Of a DNA stretch of 64,000 nt, positions 36,151 to 44,631 are shown in pieces; the first letter of the stretch is position 1, and each line of letters begins with the position of its first letter. This DNA comes from an uncultured Roseburia sp. (lineage in GTDB: Bacteria > Bacillota > Clostridia > Lachnospirales > Lachnospiraceae): positions 1-64,000 of the forward strand of contig CANPGM010000013.1 in NCBI GenBank assembly GCA_947573605.1, given 5' to 3'. The notes below the pieces were generated by a model. The model was not told where the DNA came from. It ran no database searches and worked only from the letters and a program-made list of their open reading frames with translations. The position numbers were made by a program, and so were the translations under genes.

Positions 36151-38358
36151 TTAGTTTTCCGCGCCTGCCGCAAGCAGCTGTTCCACTGTTTTCTGCAGTT
36201 TTGCCTCCGCCGCATAGTACAGCGCGCTGTGCTGTGAATTGTCCGTACCGTTTACCTCCGCTCCCGCTTTCAGAAGCATATCCGCAAATTCGGCTCTGCC
36301 GCTTATTACCGCGTACATCAGCGGCGTCTGTCCTTCTTCCGTTTTTGCATTGATGTCGGCGCCTGCCGCAAGCAGCTCCTTTCCCATAAAAACATCTCCG
36401 TTGTAAGCTGCCATATGTAACGGCATAATTCCTTTCAGATTCGGACGGTTTACCTCCGCTCCTTCCGAGAGCAGCAGTTTTACAATGACCAGATTGGATT
36501 TTCGTACCGACATGAAAAGCGGTGTCTCGCCGTCATCGTTCGTTCTGCCGACACTCTTCTTACTTTTTTCGAGAAGAAGTTTTACGATGTCAAGCAATCC
36601 GTGATAACAGGCGTAATGAAGAATCGTATTGCCGTAACTATCCGAAGCGTCCGCTTCGGCGCCCGGCAGCAGCGCTTTCACAAGCTGCTGTTTTCCGGAA
36701 AAGATTGCATAGACAATCGCCGTGCGGCTGCAGTTGTCTTTTACGTTTACATCGACTTCCGGATTTTTAATAAAGGAAAGCGCCGCAATGGATTTGCCGT
36801 ATCCGGCCATTATCATAAGCGGAGAAACCCCTTCGCTGTCGGTCGGATTTACGTTCGCTCCGGCGTTTACAAGCAAATTTATAACCGCGATATTTCCCGC
36901 CTCCGCCGCATAGTGCAGCGGCATACGGTTCATCGGGCTGCCGATTTCTGTGTCCGCGCCGTGGTCAAGCAGCATTTTTACCATATCCGGCGCATTGTTC
37001 ATGCAGGCATAGATTAAAGGCGTGCAGCCCGATTCGTCGCACTCGTTTATATCTGATCCTCCGTGCTTTAAAAGTACCTGCAATGCGTTCTTTTGATTGT
37101 TTTTACAGGCATACAGATACGAACGTGCCGCTCCCATCCGTTCAAGCGCACGGGCGAAGCCTCTTTCTGCCGCATAATCTTCCGCCGTTTTTCCCTCGTT
37201 GTTCACAGGCTTTTTGTCTGCTCCCGCTTTTAACAGCCACAGCGCTATTTCTTCTTTTGCTTCCCGGCAGGCAAAAATCAGCGGCGTATTGCCCTCGTTA
37301 TCCTGCGCGTTGAGATCCGCTCCCGCTTTGACAAGTCCCCTGACCGCCTCTTCCGACGCGGTCACAGCCTGATGCAGCGGTCGTCTGCCGTCATTTCCCG
37401 CTGCATCTACATCCGCCCCCTTTTTTATCAGCGCAAGCGTAACCGGAAGATTTTTCTGCGGCGAAATTCCCTCGCCATGCCCGGTATACCAAAATTTCAT
37501 CGGAAAAAGCGACTTCATAAGCACGGTATAACCGTCTGCATCCGTAAGATCGATCTGTGTCAGCAGGGATACTATTTTTTGTTTTTCTTCAAAAATCGGA
37601 TGCGCGTCGTTATGACGGTTAGGGCCAAGAAAAAAATCGGACGGATAGCTTATCAAGGAAAACACAGGCGGTTTTCCGTCTGAGTCATAAGCCATTTCAT
37701 CCGCCCCCGCTTTCAGGAGAAGCCGGACCATCTCGAAATTGCCGAACCGAATTGCAAACGCCAGCGGAGTCACCCCGTCCGTTTCTATATCCAAAGATTT
37801 GTCGCCCGCGGCCTCGCAGCCTGCTGCATTAACGTCAAATCCCTGACTGATAAGCAATTTCGCAAGCTGAATATAACCGTTTTTTGCAGCGTACATTAAC
37901 GGCGTCACTCCGTATTTATCCGTTCTGTCAAACATCGTCAAATCATAAGTTTCCGCCATATAGACAGCGGATGACTCGTCCTTTTCCGACAAAAGAGAAA
38001 GCGCATTATCCCCGTCTAACGTCTCGGAACGCACATCCGCGCCAAGCGCAATCAGCTTTTTTATCAGAGAAAGCTTCGGAGAATCTTTCATATATTTTAG
38101 CAGCAGACAGTCGTCTCCCACCAGCTTATAATTGAGATCAAAACCATTCGAAATCAAAAACTCCAGAAATTCCGTATGATCCTCTCCGCACTGCAAGGCG
38201 CAGAGAACGATATCGATCAGCTCTTCCATATCGCTGTCGTCGTCAAAGTCGATTTTATTCAGATTCTTTTTTGCATAGGAAAGCGCTTCGTTCCAGTCCT
38301 TTGTCCCGCTGTTTCTGCCGAAACAGGAGGCCAGTTTCTGCTTTATCTCTGTATCCAT
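36151..38358 (-). CDS. ankyrin-repeat protein
   Basis: 735 aa, almost entirely ankyrin repeats from about residue 60 on, at least fifteen of the 33-residue kind (TPLMYAAKNGY, TPLAFAIRFGNFEMVRLLL, TPLIYACMNNAPDMVKMLL, MPLHYAAEAGN). The N-terminal ~60 residues are helical and not a repeat. No signal peptide or membrane helix, so it is cytoplasmic. Ankyrin arrays bind proteins; the partner is unknown. GGAGG precedes the ATG, and the gene starts 18 bases after the LacI-family regulator stops, so the two share a transcript. Confidence 0.93.
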   Translation of the reverse strand: MDTEIKQKLASCFGRNSGTKDWNEALSYAKKNLNKIDFDDDSDMEELIDIVLCALQCGEDHTEFLEFLISNGFDLNYKLVGDDCLLLKYMKDSPKLSLIKKLIALGADVRSETLDGDNALSLLSEKDESSAVYMAETYDLTMFDRTDKYGVTPLMYAAKNGYIQLAKLLISQGFDVNAAGCEAAGDKSLDIETDGVTPLAFAIRFGNFEMVRLLLKAGADEMAYDSDGKPPVFSLISYPSDFFLGPNRHNDAHPIFEEKQKIVSLLTQIDLTDADGYTVLMKSLFPMKFWYTGHGEGISPQKNLPVTLALIKKGADVDAAGNDGRRPLHQAVTASEEAVRGLVKAGADLNAQDNEGNTPLIFACREAKEEIALWLLKAGADKKPVNNEGKTAEDYAAERGFARALERMGAARSYLYACKNNQKNALQVLLKHGGSDINECDESGCTPLIYACMNNAPDMVKMLLDHGADTEIGSPMNRMPLHYAAEAGNIAVINLLVNAGANVNPTDSEGVSPLMIMAGYGKSIAALSFIKNPEVDVNVKDNCSRTAIVYAIFSGKQQLVKALLPGAEADASDSYGNTILHYACYHGLLDIVKLLLEKSKKSVGRTNDDGETPLFMSVRKSNLVIVKLLLSEGAEVNRPNLKGIMPLHMAAYNGDVFMGKELLAAGADINAKTEEGQTPLMYAVISGRAEFADMLLKAGAEVNGTDNSQHSALYYAAEAKLQKTVEQLLAAGAEN

Positions 38359-38376
38359 CGTTTTCTTCCTCCGTTT

Positions 38377-39384
38377 TTATTCTGTCGATTCCTTCAGTAC
38401 CACCTCATAGGAGAGCAGTGTTTTTTGTTCCACGGTCAGACCTTCAATCATATCGAGCAGGAGGCGGCAGGCTACCATTCCGATTTCTTTTGCATCAAAC
38501 GACAGAGAAGTAATGGTCGGAACATTGTTTTCCAAAACCGTACTGTTATAGAAAGAAGCCACCCTGATATCGTCCGGCACTTTCACATGTTTTTCCCGAA
38601 GCTTTTTCAGCACTCTGCTGCAGACCGCGTCGTCCATGCAGAGAATACAGTCCGCCCCCTGATTTAATATTTCATCGACCTTTTTATCCACCATAATGTT
38701 ATTGTCCAGATTTAAGAACAACAGCGCATCGTCTGATTTGCGTCCCATCTTTTCATGAGCTTCTTTAAAACCGCCGAGACGGCTCCGGTTTACCATATAT
38801 CCTTCGTCTCCGCCGATTAGCGCGATTTTATTCATCTGCTTCATTAAAATAATCGACGTCAGTTCTCTGCAGGCGCTCCTGTGATTATGGTCCACCGAAA
38901 CGACGCCTTCGTAATCCGAACTGCCGATGGTGACAAACGGAAGTTCCTTTTCCAGTAAAAATTCTATCTGCGTATCTTTTACAAATGTACGCATTAATAA
39001 AACGCCGTCTACCTTGCGGTTCGCAACGATCCGCTCCAACGGCGATATATCGTTTGACTTGCAGATGGAAAGCAGCAGGTCATACTCCATCATTCCGGCG
39101 ATTTCCTGAATCCCGAACAGGCATTCCTGAAAAAAAGCCAAATCCACCACGTCATATTCTCCGGGCATCACTACACATAAATTATAGGTCTTTGACTGGG
39201 CAAGTCCTTTGGCAATTACATTCGGCTTATAATCATGCTCTTCTATGTATGCCAGTACGCGATCCCTTGTCTCTTTCCCGATCCGGCCCTTGCCCGATAT
39301 CGCTCTGGATACGGTAGTCCGCGATACGCCGAGCGCTTCCGCCACATCAGCAATTGTAATATTTTTCTTCTCCTCTTTTTCCAT
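38377..39384 (-). CDS. LacI family transcriptional regulator
   Basis: 335 aa. Helix-turn-helix and hinge (ITIADVAEALGVSRTTVSRAI, then YKPNVIAKGLAQ) are followed by a periplasmic-binding-protein-like effector domain (about 65-330). The ATG follows GGGGG. It diverges from the GH42 beta-galactosidase gene, and the galactan locus lies downstream, so it very likely represses these genes until a galactoside-derived inducer is present. Confidence 0.95.
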   Translation of the reverse strand: MEKEEKKNITIADVAEALGVSRTTVSRAISGKGRIGKETRDRVLAYIEEHDYKPNVIAKGLAQSKTYNLCVVMPGEYDVVDLAFFQECLFGIQEIAGMMEYDLLLSICKSNDISPLERIVANRKVDGVLLMRTFVKDTQIEFLLEKELPFVTIGSSDYEGVVSVDHNHRSACRELTSIILMKQMNKIALIGGDEGYMVNRSRLGGFKEAHEKMGRKSDDALLFLNLDNNIMVDKKVDEILNQGADCILCMDDAVCSRVLKKLREKHVKVPDDIRVASFYNSTVLENNVPTITSLSFDAKEIGMVACRLLLDMIEGLTVEQKTLLSYEVVLKESTE

Positions 39385-39443
39385 ATCGAACCCCCGTACA
39401 AAATCAAAGCCTGCCTCTCGTCCGCCGGCAAACCGCCTTATTC

Positions 39444-39472
39444 AATTATTCATTATCCCGCGAAACCGTCAA
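39444..39472 (-). promoter_or_regulatory. possible promoter of the LacI-ankyrin genes
   Basis: Minus-strand TTGACG (39467-39472), 17 bases, ATAATT (39444-39449). The -10 is imperfect. It lies in the divergent intergenic region, 39 bases from the GH42 -35. Confidence 0.35.
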
Positions 39473-39510
39473 AAAAGCAACGCAAATTTGGGGAATATTT
39501 TTTATTCTGT

Positions 39511-39539
39511 TTGCACATTACGCCGCTGAATGTTATAAT
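39511..39539 (+). promoter_or_regulatory. GH42 gene promoter
   Basis: TTGCAC (39511-39516), 17 bases, TATAAT (39534-39539). The leader is about 70 bases. The sequence around the start site (accgtatcgaa) could hold a LacI-type operator, but no symmetric site is clear. Confidence 0.8.
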
Positions 39540-39614
39540 AAAAACTTAACAAAACCGTATCGAAAAACAGCTGTTATTTTTACAGACGCACAGATGGAAA
39601 GGTGTTGTATTAGC

Positions 39615-41684
39615 ATGAAAGCAGAGTATTTACGTTATGGAGCGGCATATTATTCCGAATATCTTCCTTATGACCGCGTAGAACAGGATATGGAAATGAT
39701 GGAGCGTGCAGGGATGAATACAATCCGCATTGCAGAGTCCACCTGGAGTACGTTAGAACCCCGGGAAGGCGTCTTTGATTTTTCCCATATTGACCGGGTT
39801 TTAGCGGCCGCAGAAAAACATCATATTTCCGTGATTGTCGGTACGCCGACTTACGCAATACCGGCATGGCTTGCCAAAAAACATCCCGATATCCTCGCCG
39901 TTACCCATAACGGAAGAGAACGCTACGGCCACAGACAGAATATGGATATTACGCATCCCGAATACTTAAGACATGCCGAACTGGTTATCCGCGCTCTGAT
40001 GGAACACATAAAAGAAGTTCCTCACATCATCGGCTTTCAGCTGGACAACGAAACAAAAAGCTACGATACTTCGGGTGAACATGTGCAGGCAATGTTTGTG
40101 GAATATCTAAAGGAACGTTTTCCCGATATCGAGCGCTTCAATCTCGCATTCGGACTGGATTACTGGAGCAACCGGATAAACTGCTGGGAAGATTTTCCCG
40201 ATGTGCGGGGTACCATTAATCAGAGCCTCGCCGCAGAATTTAAGAAGTTTCAGCGCCTTTTCGTGACCCGCTTTTTAAAATGGCAGGCAGATCTTGTAAA
40301 CGAATATAAGCGTCCCGAACAGTTCGTTACGCAGAACTTCGACTTTGACTGGAACGGACATTCTTTCGGCTATCAGTCCGAAGTAAATCAGTACGAAGCT
40401 GCGGAATGCATGACAAAAGCGGGCTGCGATATTTATCATCCCTCCCAGGACGGCTTAACCGGAGCCGAAATTACTTTCTGCGGTGCAATCGCACGCAGTC
40501 TGAAAAAAGACAACTATTTCGTTTTAGAAACGCAGGCGCAGGGAAATATCGACTGGCTTCCCTATCCCGGTCAGCTTCGCTTACAGGCCTACAGCCATAT
40601 TGCAAACGGAGCGGACAGTGTGATTTACTGGCATTGGCACTCGATTCACAATGCGGAGGAAAGCTATTGGAAGGGGGTGCTCTCCCACGATTTTTCCGAA
40701 AATGAAATCTATCGGGAAGCATGCGTTATCGGATCAGAATGGAAAAAAATCGGAACGCGTCTCGTTCATTTAAAAAAACAGCCTGCCGTCGCCATAATGC
40801 TTGACAACAATTCCCTGACCGGATTAAAACTTTTTCCGTTTCGGGACCATAAGGCAGACAGCTACAACACCGTTGCACGCTGGCTGGGCGACACACTCTA
40901 CAGACTAAATATCGAATACGATATGATTTCCTCCAACGAGCGGAGATTCCGGGACTATTCATGTCTGATTGTGCCCGCGCTCTACAGCGCTTCCGAGGAC
41001 TTGCTGACCGCGCTCTCCGACTATGTCAAAGAAGGCGGCCATCTGATTACGACCTTCCGTACCGGATTTGCGGACGAACACTTAAAAATCTATGCCGACA
41101 GGCAGCCGCATATTCTTCACGAATGCCTCGGCCTTCACTACGACATGTTTACTGTCCCCAAAGAGGTGGAGATACGAAAAACTGTCGCCAACCGCGTAAT
41201 AAATACGAAGAACAAATACGAAGTTACCGCTGTCATGCTTTCCGGTCCCGCGCAAAGCTGGATGGATCTGGTCGTCTGCGACGATGCGGTAAGACTGCTT
41301 TCCTATAAGCATCCGGTCTGGGAAAAATACGCCGCCGCGGCAATGCATGAGTTCGGAAAGGGCACTGCTTTGTATCTGGGTACCATGTTTGACGCTTCCA
41401 TACTGGAACAGGTAATCCTCGAATACTTTGAACTGGTTCCTTCTCTGTCAAAGTTAATCGGAGACGAGACGCCTGCTTTTCCGATTATCCTGAAAAAAGG
41501 CATAAACCGATTCCATAAGGAAATCTTCTTTTATCTGAATTACTCCTCCGACTCGCAGCGCACCGAACACCGCAAAGGGGACTGCACCGACCTGTTGACA
41601 GGAGAATGTTTCCGAAACGGCGACGTACTTCGTTTGGATCCCTGGGGCGTAAAAATATTAGAACGTCTCGATTCTATTGCGTAA
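39615..41684 (+). CDS. beta-galactosidase (GH42)
   Basis: 689 aa, start ATG at 39615 (MKAEYLRYGAAYYSEYLP), which matches where the family begins; an ATG at 39594 adds seven residues. The GH42 TIM barrel has its acid/base Glu in FQLDNETKSY and its nucleophile in FVLETQAQGN. A trimerisation domain (about 390-600) and a small C-terminal domain follow. Cytoplasmic GH42 enzymes act on short beta-galactosides, often galacto-oligosaccharides from galactan. It is divergent from the LacI regulator and ends with an 11-base tail-to-tail overlap with the L,D-transpeptidase gene. Confidence 0.95.
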   Translation: MKAEYLRYGAAYYSEYLPYDRVEQDMEMMERAGMNTIRIAESTWSTLEPREGVFDFSHIDRVLAAAEKHHISVIVGTPTYAIPAWLAKKHPDILAVTHNGRERYGHRQNMDITHPEYLRHAELVIRALMEHIKEVPHIIGFQLDNETKSYDTSGEHVQAMFVEYLKERFPDIERFNLAFGLDYWSNRINCWEDFPDVRGTINQSLAAEFKKFQRLFVTRFLKWQADLVNEYKRPEQFVTQNFDFDWNGHSFGYQSEVNQYEAAECMTKAGCDIYHPSQDGLTGAEITFCGAIARSLKKDNYFVLETQAQGNIDWLPYPGQLRLQAYSHIANGADSVIYWHWHSIHNAEESYWKGVLSHDFSENEIYREACVIGSEWKKIGTRLVHLKKQPAVAIMLDNNSLTGLKLFPFRDHKADSYNTVARWLGDTLYRLNIEYDMISSNERRFRDYSCLIVPALYSASEDLLTALSDYVKEGGHLITTFRTGFADEHLKIYADRQPHILHECLGLHYDMFTVPKEVEIRKTVANRVINTKNKYEVTAVMLSGPAQSWMDLVVCDDAVRLLSYKHPVWEKYAAAAMHEFGKGTALYLGTMFDASILEQVILEYFELVPSLSKLIGDETPAFPIILKKGINRFHKEIFFYLNYSSDSQRTEHRKGDCTDLLTGECFRNGDVLRLDPWGVKILERLDSIA

Positions 41685-43389
41685 CCGGCTGTTCCACCGG
41701 CAGTTCTGCATCCGGCGGCGGAATTACGGCATCCGCCGCCGCTTTCATCTGCGCCAGAAGCGCCTCCGCATTGACAAGCACATCGTAATTTGTTACAAGT
41801 GTTTTTGTGTTGGCGTCCAGCGCATTGTAAAGATTCCTTGCGCTTACGATTACTGTTTCGCTCTCAAGCGTCACGATACCAATACTGTTAATCAGATTCA
41901 CCACGGTAATTGCCTCGTTTCTCTTTACGCTCTCACTCTGTGACCCCGGCAGTTCATATAAAAGTACCGGAAATCCCGCCTCAATATTTTCAAAAATCGT
42001 CTGAGCGGCGGTATACGGCAGATTGATACAGCCGTGAGACCCGTTTCTTTTATAAATATCCCCTCCGAACGCTCTTCTGGACGTCAGATCGTGCATCCCA
42101 ATCCCTCCGTTAAACGGCATCCAGAAATTCACAGGCGTCACATAGTCCTCGCCGCGAAGTACGGCGTCTCTTGTGATATAGTTTACCGGATACGCCCCCG
42201 GCGGCGTAGCATAGCCTTTCGCCACACAGCCCGATACAAAGTCCGACTCTACAATAAGGCGTCCTTCCTTATACAAAAATAAATGCTGCGCCGTAAGATT
42301 AATTTCCACGTAGGAATCCCCGTAATCGTTTTCACCGTGGCTGTTCGCCTTCTGCGCAAATACCGGTTCCCTTTTAATCTCTCCTCCGGACTCTAAATCC
42401 GCCATAATCTGAGCCGCTTCGCCGGAATTGTCGAGCTTCCAGCCGTAAGGGCAGGCGGTAATGGTCACTTCCGCGTCATTATAAGACGTTTTTAGTTTTT
42501 TCGCCTTATAAACGGTATTGTATTTATCGGCGAGCTCCTTTACATAAGAGGTTACCGCTTCTGCGTCAACCGTGACCTGAAAATTCTCGTCCGTCCTCAG
42601 CCATCCCGAAATCAGAGCGCCGTCAAGCACTTCCTTCTCTTCTCCGACATCATAGCGAATCGTTGTTGAAACGTAAGTATTCAGTTTATCCAGCATTGCC
42701 AGAAGTTCCGCATGATCGTCTCCGACTGCAGGATCGACATAACAGTCCGCCTCATCCAGATCCAGACGATCCGTAAGCGATAAAACCGCCGCTCCTACCG
42801 CTGCAGTGAACTTTTCTCTGTCGATTACGGTGCCGTAGTCCGCGGGACTTAATACATATCCTGCTTCCGTGTATTCCGAACACGAAGCATTTACCGGCTC
42901 GCGCTGATTTTCCGGCTGCATACCGTTTAATTCCCCAATCACTTTTTCCAGTTCCGCTTCGTCATACGCAACCGTTTTTTCCAAATCCAGCGTTACTCTG
43001 TCAAATGCATGAAGCGGCCATGCAAATTCATTCTGCCTGGCAAATAACTGTTCGATTTCTCCGGAGAAAACAGGCTGCAGAGAAATACTGCTCCCGGAAA
43101 TTTCCTCTGTTTTACCTTCCCGCTCTGCCAATATCAGCTTATAACGTCTGGTTTCCTCCAATATCTCCTGCTTTACCTCTTCCACCGTTTTACCGCCTGC
43201 ATCAATTCCGCCAATCACCGTTCCATAACAAAAATGACTTTGAAAATATGCAACAAAACAAAAATACAAAATCCCGACTCCCGCAATTGTCGAGATACCG
43301 GCTCCAAAAATAAATTTTCTATAAAAAGGTTTTTTGCCGTCCTTCTTCTCCGCTTTCTGCTCCGTGACTTTCTGTTCCTCTTTTTTCAT
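41674..43389 (-). CDS. L,D-transpeptidase with peptidoglycan-binding domains
   Basis: 571 aa from the ATG at 43389 (GAGAGG six bases upstream). A charged cytoplasmic N-terminus and one membrane helix (about 25-45) lead to tandem PG_binding_4-type domains (about 60-310). The YkuD catalytic domain (about 330-480) has the active Cys in GSHGCINLP (near residue 454) and the partner His in MHDLTSRR. An extra C-terminal helical repeat (NLINSIGIVTLESE...ARNLYNAL) and a Pro-rich tail follow. It makes 3-3 cross-links or attaches proteins to peptidoglycan. A promoter is seen at 43470-43497. Confidence 0.95.
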   Translation of the reverse strand: MKKEEQKVTEQKAEKKDGKKPFYRKFIFGAGISTIAGVGILYFCFVAYFQSHFCYGTVIGGIDAGGKTVEEVKQEILEETRRYKLILAEREGKTEEISGSSISLQPVFSGEIEQLFARQNEFAWPLHAFDRVTLDLEKTVAYDEAELEKVIGELNGMQPENQREPVNASCSEYTEAGYVLSPADYGTVIDREKFTAAVGAAVLSLTDRLDLDEADCYVDPAVGDDHAELLAMLDKLNTYVSTTIRYDVGEEKEVLDGALISGWLRTDENFQVTVDAEAVTSYVKELADKYNTVYKAKKLKTSYNDAEVTITACPYGWKLDNSGEAAQIMADLESGGEIKREPVFAQKANSHGENDYGDSYVEINLTAQHLFLYKEGRLIVESDFVSGCVAKGYATPPGAYPVNYITRDAVLRGEDYVTPVNFWMPFNGGIGMHDLTSRRAFGGDIYKRNGSHGCINLPYTAAQTIFENIEAGFPVLLYELPGSQSESVKRNEAITVVNLINSIGIVTLESETVIVSARNLYNALDANTKTLVTNYDVLVNAEALLAQMKAAADAVIPPPDAELPVEQPVTQ

Positions 43390-43469
43390 ACCGACCTCTC
43401 TCATCGTATGTATTCTATGCCCTATTAAATTATGGAATGTGAAAAATTATGTCGCAAACCACATATTTC

Positions 43470-43497
43470 ATTATAAGGGCAACTGTTTCTTTGTCAA
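43470..43497 (-). promoter_or_regulatory. L,D-transpeptidase promoter
   Basis: Minus-strand TTGACA (43492-43497), 16-base spacer, TATAAT (43470-43475), giving a leader of about 75 bases. Confidence 0.8.
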
Positions 43498-43833
43498 TAA
43501 ATTCACCTAATCTTAATATTCTTCTAAGAAACTGACGTTACTATTTTATACCATATCTTGCTATACAACCCCTTCCTGCCTGCCAATATATGGCAGGCGC
43601 CTATCGGATTCTCCAAGTCTAACGCGAAAAACAGAGATGGTTTGGTTCTATTTTCCAATATTTCATGCATGTTTCTTGTGGTTTTGCACAAATAGCGGTG
43701 CAACAACGAAAGTTTTTCTTAAATTTTAAATAATCTTTCTTAAGAAAAGAAAAAGGTAATTGTCTCAAAAAAAACAAAGTGATATAATCGCAGACATGAG
43801 AACAAATGTACTAGATTTAGAGAGGGTGATATT
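43498..43833. promoter_or_regulatory. divergent intergenic region with PAP2 promoter and two dyads
   Basis: This gap holds the PAP2 promoter (TTGTCT 43760-43765, 17 bases, TATAAT 43783-43788, plus strand). A 12-bp perfect palindrome, tttcttaagaaa (43736-43747), ends 12 bases before that -35. A hairpin (gcctgcca 43578-43585, tggcaggc 43591-43598) has no U tract. The palindrome is well placed for a regulator. No credible gene was seen here. Confidence 0.6.
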
Positions 43834-44526
43834 GTGAAAACAAAGACACGGGAAGCTTTTTTTACTTTTGCTTCAAAAAACCGCCATTTTCTTATCATGA
43901 TATACTGGCTATTTTATCTTCCGTGGTTTGACTATCTTGAAAGAACCGTAACGACACACTTTCATGTAATCCATATGGCAATCGACGATTATATACCGTT
44001 TTGCGAATATTTTATTGTTCCTTACCTCCTTTGGTTTGGTTATGTCGCATGGGGAATCCTTTACTTTTATTTCAAGGACAGAGAAGAGTACTTAAAACTG
44101 TGCGCAGTGCTTTTTACCGGAATGACCATTTTTCTGATTATATCTACGGTCTATCCGAACGGGCATTACCTGCGTCCTGACGTTTACGAACGGGATAATA
44201 TCTTTGTCTCGCTGGTTAGATGGCTGCATGCAACGGATACGCCCACAAATCTGTTTCCGAGTATCCATGTGTATAACTCTATTGCAGTCAATGCGGCCGT
44301 ATGGCACAGCAGCCGGTTTAAACAGAACCGCATGGTACGCTTTGGTTCCGCGGCTTTAATGGTAAGCATTGTTCTTGCCACTATGTTTTTAAAGCAGCAC
44401 TCCGTCTTTGACGTAGTAACCGGAATTGCACTGGCCGTCTTCCTGTATTCCATCGTATATAACGCCAATTGGGCACAGGTTTTTGGACGTCTTCAGAGGC
44501 AGAAAGTGCGCCGCCGGATTTCGTAA
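43834..44526 (+). CDS. PAP2-family membrane phosphatase
   Basis: 230 aa, GTG start at 43834 after GAGAGGG. About six transmembrane helices. The PAP2 catalytic motifs C2 and C3 are present (FPSIHVYNS and KQHSVFDVVTG). The first motif is diverged, as in the inositol-phosphotransferase/Aur1-like branch. It probably removes phosphate from a lipid (pyro)phosphate on the outer face of the membrane. It is monocistronic and ends at a shared terminator. Confidence 0.92.
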   Translation: MKTKTREAFFTFASKNRHFLIMIYWLFYLPWFDYLERTVTTHFHVIHMAIDDYIPFCEYFIVPYLLWFGYVAWGILYFYFKDREEYLKLCAVLFTGMTIFLIISTVYPNGHYLRPDVYERDNIFVSLVRWLHATDTPTNLFPSIHVYNSIAVNAAVWHSSRFKQNRMVRFGSAALMVSIVLATMFLKQHSVFDVVTGIALAVFLYSIVYNANWAQVFGRLQRQKVRRRIS

Positions 44527-44565
44527 CAAAAAACAGCCTGTTTTGTATCTGTAACCTATTATACT

Positions 44566-44602
44566 AAAAAATCGCTGAAGTCTTACGACCTCAGCGATTT
44601 TT
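44566..44602. terminator. bidirectional terminator between PAP2 and nadE
   Basis: A 12-bp perfect stem (aaaaatcgctga / tcagcgattttt) with a 13-base loop. A and T runs on both ends make it active on both strands. Confidence 0.9.
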
Positions 44603-44631
44603 CTATTTGAGAAGTTTTTTAAGTCCCTTTT

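Noticed and set aside
43524-43706. A 60-codon minus-strand frame in the PAP2 upstream gap.
   Set aside because: No ribosome site, contains the 8-bp hairpin, and lies where regulatory sites and promoters are packed.
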